Below the pieces are notes generated by a model. That model had not been told where the DNA came from and made no database searches. It worked only from the letters and a program-made list of their open reading frames with translations. Positions 46,029 through 58,792 of a stretch of 64,000 nucleotides of DNA are shown here, piece after piece. Both the position numbers and the translations under genes were made by a program. This stretch comes from Paramecium tetraurelia (taxonomy: Eukaryota > Ciliophora > Oligohymenophorea > Peniculida > Parameciidae), in assembly GCF_000165425.1 (NCBI RefSeq), contig NW_001799649.1:3630-67629 (forward strand). Reading direction: 5' to 3'. The stretch's first letter is position 1. Each line of letters opens with the position of its first letter.

Positions 46029-46416
46029 ATGGAATCGCAACAAGGCTTACGAAATATTTAGCAGAACTCAAGCTTTTGGGAGCCCAAGTATTACCTTATG
46101 GTAATTATCTTTTGCTTTTTAATTTATTTTTTTTTGAAGAATAATTAAAACAAATAAGAGCCGATTAAGGTATAGAGTTTGTGAATTGCAATAGGATAAA
46201 GTATGGAAGAAGTTTGCGTTTGCATATTAAGACATGATGAATACATTTGACGATCCAGAGAAGGAACTTCTAAAGCATACTTTTCACAATACTATTTTTA
46301 ATACAAAACCACCTCGTGTCAACAATGATAAAAGAAAACAAAGCAAAAAGACTTCTAATGTGTCTTTTGATTTAGCTAAAAATGTTACTCATATGTTTTA
46401 ATAAAATGGGTATTGA
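46029..46416 (+). CDS. Small single-pass membrane protein
   Basis: MESQQGLRNIQQNSSFWEPK precedes one strong membrane helix (YLMVIIFCFLIYFFL). Then come a short basic loop, a 25-base intron (GTATAG..CAATAG near 46170), and a soluble segment (KVWKKFAFAYQDMMNTFDDP, ending KNVTHMFQQNGY). About 120 residues. No signal-peptide cleavage site, so it is probably a type II or tail-oriented protein. No family recognised. Confidence 0.6.
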
Positions 46417-46957
46417 ATCTAATAATTTCCTTGAGAATTCATTAATTAAATATGTTAAATATATTCAAAAGTCATCTCTTCTTTTTGATAAATTTACATT
46501 ACTCCCTCTTATAAATATTTATTTTATATCCAATTAACGTCAATCCTTTTGATTATTAATAAATACTTAGTTCTCAATACATTTATTAAAAGGAGTACAA
46601 CAATTCATAATTGTTACTTTAATATTATATAAATTAATCAAATAACTCTAATATAATAAACTTTAACTTTAATAATGTAAATAATAAATTTATAATGGTT
46701 TATAGGTACTTAATACAATATTTCATAAATTTAATAATCTTCTCAACAAATTTAAATTCCAATTATTTAAAATTTGACTCTAATAATTCGAAAATAAATC
46801 TAAAGAAGCAGCTCCAGAGATTGACGCATTTTGATTCTAAAGCTCACAAATAACATTTGTAAATTGTGTAAATCCAAATCAAAACATTGATAGAACCATT
46901 GTGATGATTTTAATATTTTTGAGTTAATTTACGATAATAATAAAGTAAATTAATATT
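46417..46957. other. Intergenic with weak minus-strand coding hint
   Basis: About 540 AT-rich bases. Near 46730-46880 the minus strand reads FTQFTNVICELQNQNASISG and LDLFSNYQSQILNNWNL in frame, just after a TGA, with no usable start. It could be an exon or relic. The remainder shows nothing. Confidence 0.3.
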
Positions 46958-49360
46958 ATGTTTGAGCAGTAATCTAAAGCAAGAGAATATTTACATTTGA
47001 TTTTAAATATAGCTATTTCCTCACTTTTCGCAGTAGTGGAATAGCTAATGTGTAATATTACAGGGGGTATTATTTGGGATCTGGTATTTATTCCTTGTGG
47101 TATAATATTCTCATTACTCTACATAACTCAATATTTTCAATGGAATAAAGGTATGGCAAATTAATTTAAGTAGGCGATTTGTCTTCATTTTTTTTTTGGG
47201 TCCTGATAATGAAGAGAATTTTTCTTTTAGGAATTAACGAAGGAGAGTTTGTCTACTTTTTATTTGGATTATTAAATGGAATTTATACAAACAAATTAAA
47301 TGTTAATGATAAGAAAAAGTATTATTTGAAATTTAAAACAATTATTTAAGTTCTAGTAGTATCTGCTTTGATAATTTATAATTTTATTCAAGAAACTAGA
47401 GGATAAAGTTCTACTTTAATAGTAGTCTACATAATTATTTCACTAATACTTGGCATCAACGATAATATAGATTTGTAGAATTAAACCCCAATTTAAGAAG
47501 AATATTAAACTGATTTGAAACATAATTTAACTGAAATTAAGAAATCTCAAACTACGATCGTTTAATTGCAATAATAATAGCAATAATAATAATAATAGTT
47601 CTACTACTAATAATAATAATTATAATAAAAATCAAATTGGGAATAATATTAATAACAAACAGATGAGTGGATTTGTAAATTGGATCTAAATAAATATTGC
47701 TTATTCGATAGTTTAAATTCAAGTGAATAAAACTATTCAATGAGAAAATCCTTAGGGGATTTAAAAGTGTCAATATAGCATTTATTCCAAAATTTAATGA
47801 TCACTAGCCAATCAACTAATTTATAATAGTCAATTAATCTATGGTCAGAAATAGTTGAAAAAAATTCATTGTAGAGTTGGTTGGAAAAAAACTTTTTTTC
47901 TGAAAGTTCAGCTGGAAAATTAGAATAAGCCAGATAAAGGTAATACAGATATGGGATTGATGGGATCTAAGGAATGCAAGAAGATTAATTATCTATAATC
48001 TCACCTTAGAATGAAGGCAAAGGAACATTTAATAAAGATCAAGTACATGAATTATCTGCAATATCAGCTATTTAATAGCATGGAGATATGCAAGGATCTA
48101 ATTCTCTTTTGTTCAATAAAACAACACTAGGATGCTATTTCTTGACTAATTAAGTAAAGATAGAAATGAGTGTGTCTATATTTTTGATGGAAGATGAATT
48201 TGATACTAAAAAATCCATTTTAATTTTGGTGTTGCGAAATATAGACAAAGAAGTAAAAAGGATGAAAACAAGCCTGGAGAAAACTGAATAATAGAAGATT
48301 GTATTCTATAAATATATAAAACGAGTAGCTGATGATGTAGGTCAGATATTATAATAAATTAAGAACATCAAAATGAAATTAGATTAGCGTCAAAAGTATT
48401 ATATTATTATAAACTAAAAGAGAATTTGAGAAGATAAAGTAAAGCAACTTTATTTCATTATCATTTTGTGATGGTGATGCATTTATCAAGTCTGAAAAAA
48501 TGTTAGGAGATATGAAATTATCGCAACATCTAAGTGTGCCTAATTAACCTGGATAAAACTCTAATTAACGTGTGACTTCTTCTTTAAGTTAGAATCATGA
48601 TACTTAGGATGAATAAATATAGAAATTATACTCTTTTTCGTAACCAAGTGATTTAATAAGATAGATAGATAAATGGTAAACTAATGTTTTGTTGGTAGAA
48701 CAAAACAATTTTAATTTTTTTGAGTTATTTTCAACTATTGAATTTTCAACACATAGATTTAATTTTGTTAATAGTTTAAACAGTGTGAAGGATTTATTTA
48801 AGCAGGACTATAGTGTTTAAAAGTATAATATCACAATTTCAATTGAATTAAATAATGAAAATGAAATGGTGTTGATTTCAGACAAACGCAAAATAAAGCA
48901 GGTGCTTATGAATATAATAAAGAATTCGATTTAATCCTTTGATTTTAACTTATCAAGAAGACAATCGGAAAAGCTAACTGCAATGTCAAACGAATAGAAA
49001 TAAGACATAAAATAGTAAGAATTAAAAGTATAAAATACAATCGTAATTAAAACATGGGCAGATGAGGAAAAAATCATTGTTGAAGTTATCGATAATGGGG
49101 GAGGCATTACATAAGAAATGCTGAAGAATAGGATCTAAGATTGTAAATTAGGATTGCAAGCATGTCGGAAAATATTGAAGCAACTTTCACATGATCCTAG
49201 AAAACCATTAGAAATTATTAATTATATGAAAACCAAAGATGGAATTAAGGGGACTGTTGTACAATTTACATTATCTAAATAATTTGTGCCATCTTAATCT
49301 ATTGAAGAAAATGTATTCTCTGATTCATTGACTATGAACAACAAAGTTGAATTAAATTGA
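46958..49360 (+). CDS. Membrane sensor histidine-kinase-like protein
   Basis: The N-terminal 150 residues have several membrane helices (WDLVFIPCGIIFSLLYITQY, EFVYFLFGLLNGIY, VLVVSALIIYNF). A polyglutamine run at 47560-47640, written with CAA, TAA and TAG, follows. Then come a PAS-like region (SVSIFLMEDEFDTKKSILIL) and a helical segment. At the C-terminus is an HATPase domain with an N-box (DKRKIKQVLMNIIKNSIQSF) and a G-box (VEVIDNGGGI), then GLQACRKILKQL and GTVVQFTLS. In the dimerisation helix region I see no H-box His (it reads YKYIKRVADDVGQILQQI). I see no receiver domain. Introns of 20 bases near 47150 and 25 bases near 48398 fit. About 780 residues. Confidence 0.78.
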
Positions 49361-49515
49361 TATAAATTAATTATTATATATTCTGAATTATTATGCCTAA
49401 TTAGATTGGGCCAAGGTTATTTTACAGGTGAAGAAGAAATCTACTTTTAAATATCCAATAAATTAACATTCAGGATAATGATATTTAATTAATTGAAAAA
49501 TGATTTAAAAAGGTT

Positions 49516-51491
49516 TCATTTAATGGATTTTAATGATGAATTTGTTTTTAGTGCAGTTGATTATTTCATCTATTTTATTGGTGTTATGTTTGACTTTAGT
49601 TTGGCCAATTAGTTCAATGATTTAGAAATTGATAATACACTTCTTCTACTTGGGCTTTTGTTTATACCATTTAAATTGAGATTGTAGGTTATTTACTCCA
49701 AATTGTATTTCTACTCTTACAATTACGATAGTTAATTGTTCATCTGCAATATTTCCTATTCTAATTATGCTTTGTTTGGCTTTATTTTATTGATCATTTA
49801 ATCCTAAACCAATTAAACTTATTATTTTATTTCAAAAACCTTATTATTTATTTCATTTTCTTATTTTTGAAATTAATCCATCTTCTTTTTAAATTCTTAT
49901 TCCATATACTGAATTTCTTATTCTATTTTACTAGTTCTTTCAAGCTAATGCTTATCATTCTGATTCAAATGTTCAATCTCCCTTTTTAATTTACTTAATT
50001 ATTGAACAACTTATTTAAATTAAGGTAAAATCTATTGATCAACCATAAAGATATTAGTATTTATAGCCTATTCAGCAGCCTCGTATTTTTCAATCAATTT
50101 AATAACATTAATAAATTGCATCTAATATTACAATTATACAATTACATTTTCTTTCTCTGAAATTAGCTAAGTTATTTCTTACTAAATGCTCAGGAGCATT
50201 TTATCATAATCCTAATGCTCCTTCATTTATTATAACTATTCTTTATTCAAAGTTTTGTACATATCATAAGCCTCTAAGGCAGACTACTCAATCATACTTT
50301 GGAATTGATCTTAAGCACTTTCTTAAGTTTGAAAAAATACATTTACTCATTAATTTTGAATTGTTCCTACTATTCTTCGAATTCTCTAATCATCTATCTC
50401 TTCATCTCGATTTAATTGTCAATTTCTGATATCTTATTTTAAATCTATAATTCCTCTCCATACTATCTTAGTGTTTGCTTCATTTCCTACAATTAGGTCT
50501 ATATCAATTTTTATTGCATTGAAACTATTATAAATTATTCTAATTATGTAATGAATTCCTTCATGCTGGTCCAATTGGTGCCCTAATTTGAGTTTTTAAA
50601 CAAATTATTTCTAAATAATGAAAGATAATGTGTCAATTTAGAATTAAAATCACTTTAATCAATTGATTACACGTCACTCTATTATAAGAATTCTTGAAAT
50701 AAATTATCAGGATGAGCTAAATTCAAACTTTTATGCAATGGAATAATTTTATTTCTTTAGACCTTAATTTTTTAATTGGCTTAATGTAATTGGACTTCAA
50801 GCAAAGTAGCTTGATGCTACAATCCCAATTATTACTACTTTTCTTCTCTTTATTATGACAAGAGTTTAATCTCTTTATCCTGCATTGCTATCTAATTTCC
50901 ATTTTCTTAATGTTTTTTACCATTTGTAAAGTACATCTAGGAAATCATAAATAATTATTCATTCTAATTCTTAACTTATTCTACAAATTCCTCCAATTCT
51001 TCCTTTTATCCAACCAACTCGGCTCTTTGTAATAAATGAGTGTTCAAGTCCTCCTACAATATTTGCTTAGTTTCGATCAATTAACAATATAATTCGTTAG
51101 CTTGTTATTTTTATTTTATAAATCCTTAATGTTCTTTATTTATGGTTTCGTATAAACTCTTAAGCTTATTGAATTCGGATTCATAGTAGTCAAACACTTA
51201 GCTCTACTATCGGTCAATGTCCAATTAGATTTAAGAATAGCTATTGTAGAATAAGGATGATTACTTTTGCTCTTCTAATCTGAGATCTGACAATTATTTT
51301 TGGAGACTATCATAATCAATTGATTTCATAGTATTATTTCCAAGCAATACATTAATCTTCTATTTTATCAATTGTTGGTAATTGTATATACGTTTGTTGA
51401 TTTAATCTAACTATTCAAATAGGTAATCCTATTCATCGTTTTCGTCTCTTTTTTTTGAAGGGCTATCTGAAATGAATTTCTAAGATAACAT
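49516..51491 (-). CDS. Long coiled-coil protein
   Basis: Starts MLSQKFISDSPSKKRDENDE at 51491 and runs about 640 residues of Leu/Gln/Lys/Glu-rich helix, with heptad-like stretches such as DYDSLQKQLSDLRLEEQKQS, ETKQILQEDLNTHLLQRAEL and VGQKEELEEFVEQVKNQ. It ends in a Ser/Lys-rich tail (SPSRRSVLSISKSLNQLAKL). No motor or membrane domain. Probably a structural protein of the cortex, basal body or cilium; that is inference from composition only. A few small introns are likely but were not all mapped. Long plus-strand frames over its 3' end are shadows. Confidence 0.7.
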
Positions 51492-51598
51492 AGTTTAACG
51501 ATAATATTATTTAAAATTAAATTTGTAAGTTTTTTTTCATTCGCCACATTTAATAAAGAGAACTAGAAATAGTCAAATATTAATATTTTAAATATTCA

Positions 51599-52287
51599 AT
51601 GGCTTCTTAATATGATACAACTCCTTAGAAAATGCTCTCAAATTATAGCACTGATCATTCTTAAAGATATGTGTCCCCGTGTAGTGATGATTCTGACTAG
51701 GACTCTTAGAATCTAATTAAATAACCTACGTTCAGAAAAAAGAGTTTTGCAACTCCCGGTGATAAATATGATCAATCAGATGGCAAAAGACAATAATTAA
51801 GAACTAAATTCTGCAGGAACTTTCAAGAAAAAGGCTATTGCCAATACAAAGACAAGGTACATTTAAATGAAATGAAAGTGTTCTTTTATACATGAGCCAT
51901 GCAGAATAGAGAACTCTGCCAGTAGAAGAACTAAGCCTTGTAGATGTTTCTTTTCAATGGGTGTTTGCCCTTTTGGTCTAAATTGTCAGTATGCCCATTA
52001 CGAAGTTATTGATAAAGAGGAACTACGAGATTTTGTTGAAAAGGCGTTTAGGGAATAAAAACTAATGGTTCCCCTGCATCCAAGTATGAATTTAATCATC
52101 ATAATTAGATAAATTGTAGTTAGATATTAGAAAAGACCTACAAAGATTTTAACATTTGTATAAAATTTTTGGAAGAAAATTAAGCTTCAGAAGAGATGAT
52201 TTACTAGTCAATATGTGCAGAGAGTATTATTATTATATTCTATATAAATAGAAGAAATTCCATTTTCCTTAGACTTTGCTAAAGTGA
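51599..52287 (+). CDS. Tandem CCCH zinc-finger protein (TTP/TIS11-like)
   Basis: Two CCCH fingers with the C-x8-C-x5-C-x3-H spacing of the tristetraprolin family: FCRNFQEKGYCQYKDKCSFI then H, and PCRCFFSMGVCPFGLNCQYA then H, about 18 residues apart. Members bind AU-rich RNA and control mRNA decay or translation. A 22-base intron near 51858 splits the first finger between its second and third Cys. A 25-base intron near 52083 leads to a C-terminal helical region (RKDLQRFQHLYKIFGRKLSF) ending HFPQTLLK and TGA 52285-52287. The N-terminal 80 residues are Ser/Asp-rich and probably disordered. About 210 residues. Confidence 0.87.
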
Positions 52288-52593
52288 GGTACAGGAATTC
52301 GACGATTTTTTGTAATGATTCACCTAATATATATATATATAATTATCCTATAATACTAAGGTTTTTAAAATAGGAAGGATCTTCACCCATTAAGATTGGT
52401 ATATCCTCTAAATATTGTTGATTAAACCTATTCTATTAATAGAAACTTGATAAATCCCAAAAATATCAGATATATAATCAAATCTTAGTGAGAAGATTCA
52501 TGTGGATAAGTATTTATGTGAATAGTATGTGAAAAACGATAAATATAAAATTTAATATAATTTAATAAATAAAATAAAAATAGAAATTCTGTT
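52288..52593. other. Convergent intergenic spacer
   Basis: About 300 AT-rich bases between two convergent genes, including a short TA dinucleotide run near 52330. No credible frame seen. Confidence 0.4.
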
Positions 52594-54175
52594 TCATTCA
52601 GTTTAATATAGTGCCTTCACCATAGGCAAAATGTTTTTACCATTGTCTTTCCATTCCTCAATACATTGCTAAGCCCAAGAAGTATAGACTTATTTTTCAG
52701 ATTGATTTCTTTATTGCATTTACAGAGACTCTTTCAACTCTTGCATGTATTAGTTTCTACGATACTACTTTTTAGCTTCCTTGTATAAATACAAAAATTA
52801 CTATCTAAATTTTCTAATATTCCTATAAATCTTTATTCCTTTTTTTCAATACATCATTCTATAGCTGTTCAACTTATTCCAATTATTCCAATGCTTTTAA
52901 TTTTTATTTAAAATCTACTTCCTAGTCAGCCTATTAATTAATTTTTCTTTATTATTAAATTTGAAGCTATTTCAACCTCATAGTTTCTGCATCTTAAACC
53001 ATTTATGTTTTTTCTAATTCTTTCTATCTCAATTCTTCATCCTATTTTTATTTGAGTTACTCTGCATGTTTTTAGATGGTTTACATATAATTATCTTCTT
53101 ATTATTTTTATTGTTCCACTCTAAGATCATAAATCTATTTTCTGAGTTATTCTTTTTTCTGCTATTTTTAATTTTCCTAAATAAATTATATTAATTTAAT
53201 ACTCTATCTTTTCTCATCTATAACACTTTTTCTTTGTGAAACTCATGCTCAATTATTTTTTTATCCTCTTCATCCAAAACACTTTTCTCTAGTTCTTATA
53301 TCTCTCTTCTCTTTTCCATGAATTCCTCATGTTCTTTGAGTAATTTTTATTACTTATGTTTGATCTCTTATTTTTATTAACTAAATTATATACAATGATT
53401 ACTCTCTTAGAATTTCATCCTCCTCTGCTTTTTTCTTAATTAATTAACCTTCTTGTTTATCTAGCATCATTTCCTTCAAGTATCTCTCCTTGACTTATTT
53501 ATGCTAATCAGCTAAGATCTCATTGCATTCTTTTTTCTTCTTTGCTTACTTCTCTTTTCTAAACATTAATTCCTATTCTTTATAATATTCCTGCATCTCG
53601 TACTCTTTTTCTTTTTCCTCCTCTTGTATTTTTCTAAGTTCTTTTTACTCTTTATTAATTGCATTTAATTGTTCATTAGTTCTCTCAACTTCACTTAACA
53701 TCATCTAAGCCTTCAAATTACGAACACTATAATTTTGTAAATGTGATAATACTCTGCTCTTTAATCAAATATTTTCTAATTTGATTCCTTTACAAGTTCA
53801 TTTTTAAGTCTCTCTTAATATTCTTCCTCATCCTTATCAATTTTTCTTCTTTCTTCCTCTTCCTTAGTGAACCTCTCTAATTTCTCAGCCTCTTTTTATT
53901 ATCTCTGCTTAGTTATTCTTTATGCCCAAAGTCTTTAATTATCGAGAGTCTATTAATGAGGGTTTGCATTACCTTTTTGGTTTGTTTTTCACCTTATAAA
54001 TGATTTTTAATTTAATATAATTCACTTAAACCAATAACCGAAACTGAATTTACTTACTCTTATTTAATGCTTGGTAATTAAACAGATTGCTAATTTACTT
54101 AAATTCTTAAAATACAACTTTTGATTAAAGAGCAGCTTACTCTTCTGTTGAATATCTAGATTTTGCTTTGCTCAT
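52594..54175 (-). CDS. Ciliary-type coiled-coil (TPH-like) protein
   Basis: About 500 residues of continuous charged helix, typical of trichohyalin-plectin-homology proteins of the axoneme (MNS1, CFAP45, CFAP53 group). Examples are LWAQRITKQRQQKEAEKLER, LKAQMMLSEVERTNEQLNAI, YYKEQELMFRKEKQAKKKKE and CNEILADQHKQVKERYLKEM. The C-terminus SWAQQCIEEWKDNGKNILPM ends at TGA 52596-52594. The start MSKAKSRYSTEEQAALQSK lies at 54175. At least three introns are implied (near 54000, 53730 and 53440), with borders only partly clear. I infer a microtubule inner protein or related axonemal role. I cannot assign the exact orthologue. Confidence 0.65.
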
Positions 54176-54304
54176 AATTTTATATAATTAAATATTATAG
54201 GATAAAGTGAATATTATAATCCAAAATATTGTATGCAGAATAACACTATAAATTAAATTTATCTTAACACAAATTAATTAATTGGGATGAGAATTAAAAG
54301 AAAA

Positions 54305-55516
54305 TCATTATTGCAGCGTTTATAGATTTTGTGAAGGTTTCTTCTCTATTCTTATTTTTGAGACTTCAAAATATTTTGGCATCGAAAACTTTTTCTTTAT
54401 TGATGCAAACTATTTTTTATCTTGATTTTGCAATAAACTACACATCTCCTTTGCACAACTTCTAATTTCTATTTCATTCAAACCAGTAAGAGGAACCATT
54501 AAATCCTAATTCCATGATGGATGGATTCGTCTAATCTTGTGCACCAAATAAATTGAAGCACTAGCCAAAACATTATTTGAAAATTAGATCGTAGAATACT
54601 CCAAAATTGATAGTTCTATCAAATATCTAAAGTTATTTAATATTTTAGATTACCTTGCTAGCATGTAGTTTTTTTAATCCATTTTTGCTGTTTCTTAATA
54701 GACATTCAACATTCTTAAAGGGCTTGTTGTAAGCAAATCAAATCCCAACAATGAGATGATTTTGCCCTCTGTTGCCAAGATCTCCTCTTTTGTATATGCA
54801 TTATCACAAACGTAAACAAGATCCCTTACATGAGGCACGGAGTACACTTCTTCATATTTGGATGCTATGAACAAGGCTGTCACTCCATAAAGTTAGAATT
54901 TTTATTTAGATATCTAGTGAACTTCAAGTACTCTCAAATTAATACAATATTTACCTATCAATTATCGAAATAGTTAAAAATAGTGTTTCTGTATCCAATT
55001 TGAATTTGAAATGAACATCCACTATCCAATCAAGTAAGATGCTACGCATTTTTTCGGTAATCTCAGTTTGAAATTAAAAAGCGTTCATTTTGTAATTTGA
55101 TCGACACTACTTTAAATTAGGTTTATTACACTTTTTTCTTTCATATATGTCACTATTTCTTTTTTGTATGCATTGACAGATTAGGGATTATCATGTTTTT
55201 AGGGCAATAAAAAGCTTTTATTTGTTAATAATGTAGTGACTCCACTGGTTATACTTAGGTTTCTTCCATTACGCAAAGGCATTGGCATATTAGAATCTGT
55301 TTTGACTCTATGAAATCCTTCCTTTGTACGATTGCTAGATTCATCATTCAATTTCAATTATGGTTTTTACTGAGGAATCATCGTGTGGAATGAGTTTGAA
55401 GACTTGTCTCTGAGTGCCATTGATGACTATACTCTTTGATGTTTGGTGGCATAGTTGAAATTTTCTTTGTCATAATCAGCAACACAAAATAAGCGTGGGA
55501 TTTGATTTGTTTTCAT
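54305..55516 (-). CDS. A/B-type cyclin
   Basis: Cyclins of this type bind and activate CDKs and are destroyed at mitosis. The cyclin N-domain reads [20 protein letters not shown], then [40 protein letters not shown] and [20 protein letters not shown]. The C-domain follows ([31 protein letters not shown]). Introns of about 23 (near 55160), 22 (near 54955) and 27 bases (near 54640) fit. A KEN box lies at residues 17-19 (DYDKENFN), a recognition signal for APC/C-dependent destruction. No clear RxxL destruction box was seen. About 375 residues, ending QNLQTLQQ. Confidence 0.9.
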
Positions 55517-55567
55517 TTTGAATATAAATTATTTAACGGAAAAATACTATTAAATTAAATTAATTAT

Positions 55568-57443
55568 TCATTTACGAGAACCTTTGGCTCTTAACTAGCA
55601 TAACTTGAACTTGTCTTAGACTTTCCTATCTATCCCTATTTGTGGGTTATTATATTATATTTAACACGACTTTCAAATTAATAATAGCTAAAATACCTCT
55701 TCTTCTAGTTTGGTAATGGATGTTAATTATTCATTATTACTATGATGATCAACAGAAGGTCTCGATTTTCTGTATACTTGTTAGCATCTGCTATTTTATT
55801 CTCGAGAATTAGTATGAGGAAAGAGCCTTCTCTATCCATTTATGGGTTCAATTTTCACTGAATTGTTTAAAATATTGTGAGGACTATTATCGTCCAATTA
55901 GCCTTTCTGTTCGGTATCTTGGTAATCCATTAATGTCATAGTCTACAATTTAGATGAATCCTTTGGCGGAACATCATTTTGTTATTTTTTAGCACTTTAG
56001 TTGTGAGGCCAACAGCTGGGATCAGTAGTGGTTTACCTGAAAATGTTATCTGTTTATTTTTAATAAAACAAAACATAAGCATATTCATTAACGATAGCCT
56101 TTTCTAGCTCTTGTATCTAGAATCAGATTAATAGTACCTTAAAAACTGCATCATCATTGTACATGTACCATTAATTATCAACCCTATGTTTGCAAATAGA
56201 AATGTAATGGCCATATTATAAAGAGCCATGATGCTATGCAACTGCATACAAATTATAAATTGTGTTATCCTATTCATTACAATAAGGAGACATATTTAAA
56301 TCATTTATTGGAAAATTCACCTTTTAAGTGATCTTACCTGTCTATTTAGATCCAAACTCAAATCTCTTAAGATGAATAATTAAAATATTTGGTAATTTCC
56401 ATATTCGAATCCCTTTTTTACAGTCTCTTGTTTCTTTACATTATGGACATTTCCACTGTATGGTTTCTTCCTATTAAAATTAATCCAAGCATTCTGTTAA
56501 ATAGCAAATTGTTTCTTGCTTCAGTTAGGAGTTCCCAAGTGATTTAGATTAAAATGATTATTATTTTTGTTATTGTTATTGTTATTATTATTGTTATTAT
56601 TTAATAGGTAAATTTAGAAATAGGAACGGTTCCCATTTATGACTCTGATAATTGCATGTTTTACATTCAACTTTAGACTTCAATTATCCCTAAAACAAAT
56701 CAACCACAATACTCTTATTGATTTTTAGATGTTCACCCCAAGATTCAGCAGCCCATTCTTCTCTTGGCTCACCTATGTAATCCTTCTCTTTAATTATCTC
56801 CTTCTTCTTACATCTATTCAAATCTTCATGAATCATATCTAATAAATAACTCAACAACTCTTGACAATCCTCCTACTCTAATTAAATGTGTTAATAGTTT
56901 ACATCCGATTTCAAATCTCTTCGAGTATTTCTGTATCAACAACAATAACCGCAAAGGATCTACCCAATTCTCATATTATTTTTATTTCTTTTGCATGTCC
57001 ATACTCAAACTCATTTAATTTATGCTCATTCCAATACTTCTTTCATCCTTCCAAATATCACTCAATAATTAAGCAAAGCATTCAGTCACCTACCCTCTTG
57101 ATCCTAGTTTGCTAATCTTGTTGATTTCCTTTTCAAAAACTCTCGATAACATATAATCAAGTAAAGGCTACGTATGACTTAAACAATGAATTGCGCAGTT
57201 GAAATAGCATGTGTTACCCAAATTTTTCAATCCTACTACGCCATGAATAACCTTAATCCCATCTTGATTGTCCTCCTTCCTCATAACCAAGGGAATAGTG
57301 TGATAGCCTTATTGAAGTTTAGTATAAGGATCTGATATTTTTAATTTCTATTTATTTGTCGTTTTTAAATTAGCATGAAGATAATGCGATGATTCTGCAT
57401 AAACAACTGGAATTGTAAGCTATTTACCTGCTCCACTTCCCAT
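55568..57443 (-). CDS. Ubiquitin-specific protease (USP)
   Basis: A cysteine protease removing ubiquitin from proteins. The Cys box GLKNLGNTCYFNCAIHCLSH lies near residue 80. QEDCQELLSYLLDMIHEDLN is the second conserved box. A zinc-ribbon type CxxC (VECKTCNYQSHKW) follows in the fingers region. The His box LYAVAQHHGSLQYGHYIS and WYMYNDDAVF lie near 56220-56150. After this comes a Ser/Asn-rich tail and, past a 27-base intron near 55690, the end QLRAKGSRK and TGA 55570-55568. Several small introns are implied (near 56870, 56600, 56320 and 56120). About 590 residues, starting MGSGAGKQLTIPVVYAES. Substrate unknown. Confidence 0.87.
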
Positions 57444-57823
57444 ATTAAAATATATTATTATTTAACTAATAAACTTAGAATCTCTAATAAGAAAATTACA
57501 CTTTTCCTAAAATTATAAAATCATTTTATAATTTCCAATTCCCTCTATTATGTATTTCAGAAAAATTTATAGTATTTTTATAAAGTATTTATTAAGATGA
57601 GTCTCTTATTCATTAGATCTATTTCCAGATATGTATGAAAAATTGTGCTTTTTTTAATTTATAGAAATTTAACAAATGTATAATGATTATTTATTTCTAT
57701 TTCAACATAATAGTAGTAATTAAGCAAAAGACATGATCAGATAATACTTGTAGTAAAAAAATAGATTTCTTTTATTTATAATAAAACTAAATTAGATCTA
57801 TTAAATTGAAAGAAATAAATAAG
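57444..57823. other. Intergenic, weak coding hints
   Basis: About 380 AT-rich bases. A plus-strand ATG at about 57598 (MSLLFIRSISRY) followed by GTATGA..TTATAG could be a first exon leading into the frame at 57824, but I could not confirm it. Confidence 0.3.
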
Positions 57824-58117
57824 ATGATATTAGAAAACCAAAAATAGATTCACAAAGGATACTTAGGATAAAATAAATAAAAACTATTAAATAGAAAATA
57901 TTAAGTATAATAAAATGATTAAATAATTAACAAATAAGATTAATTTGAAAGCGAATAAATAAAATAAGAACAAACAGGCTTAGACAAATAATATATTTTT
58001 TATTTTACCATTATTTATTTTAAAAGTGTATACCTTTATGTTATCATAAATGAAAATTGCAAACAATTTGAGTCTTAGAACTACGGAGTCTAATGTCAAG
58101 CCATTAGAATAGGTTGA
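57824..58117 (+). CDS. Possible Gln/Lys-rich orphan
   Basis: From ATG 57824 a frame of 97 codons reads KQIHKGYLGQNKQKLLNRKY and IINKQDQFESEQIKQEQTGL, then turns hydrophobic (YIFYFTIIYFKSVYLYVII) before TGA 58115-58117. The first part looks coding. The hydrophobic part may be noncoding DNA read through. A 5' exon may exist upstream. Confidence 0.35.
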
Positions 58118-58154
58118 TTAATATTATAAATGTTTCTTTTTTTGATAAAATATT

Positions 58155-58754
58155 TCAGGTTTAATTTTAAAATAATTAGTTATTCAGATTTAGAGGGTCT
58201 ATTATGAACAGAAATTTTAAAGCTAATTCATGAGTACCCTAAGACATTTAGCTATTTTTTATTTAGTTCTTTTATTTTAATTTATAAAATCCATTTAAGG
58301 ATTACTGTAAAGAACATAAATCTCCTAAAAATGAAGTGTAAATTTTCCTTCTTTATATTTGCTTTTGAATATTCTGAGGAATGTCACTTTCTTTAAATGA
58401 TATATCCTTAATCCATAAATTAAATTATTTATCTTTAACAACAGAGAATAAAAATTAGCTATATTTTAATTTTACTTGCCAATATTTTGATTTTATTCCA
58501 TTACATGATTAAGTCATAAATAAGCAATTACAATAATAAAGGTATTTGAATTTATTAATACTTCTAAAGATATATTAAATCTTCTATAGCCACTTTATTT
58601 TTTAAGCAGAAATTCATTATCATATTGCTGATATATATTATTAGACTTGCTTCCAAAATTGTATTTATATGTAGTTAGCCAATTTCTAATAGAAATTATA
58701 AGGTTTAATAAAGTTCATAAGAGATTTACACTATGGTTTTGATATTTTAATCAT
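58155..58754 (-). CDS. Orphan protein with one or more unresolved introns
   Basis: The start MIKISKPQCKSLMNFIKPYN lies at 58754. Later exons read QQYDNEFLLKKQSGYRRFN and, in the final frame, VVKDKQFNLWIKDISFKESD, KIYTSFLGDLCSLQQSLNGF and THELALKFLFIIDPLNLNN, before TGA 58157-58155. The final stretch of about 150 codons is open and quite protein-like. At least one intron between 58640 and 58450 is required. It may be continuous with the gene at 58793-59089. No family recognised. Confidence 0.4.
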
Positions 58755-58792
58755 TTCAATTTATTCCAAGAATATTATTGGTAGTCCCACTA

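Noticed and set aside
49400-49860. Plus-strand frame with membrane-like segments after the sensor kinase
   Set aside because: It mirrors the Ser/Lys/Gln-rich tail of the minus-strand coiled-coil gene, which is the better coding frame.
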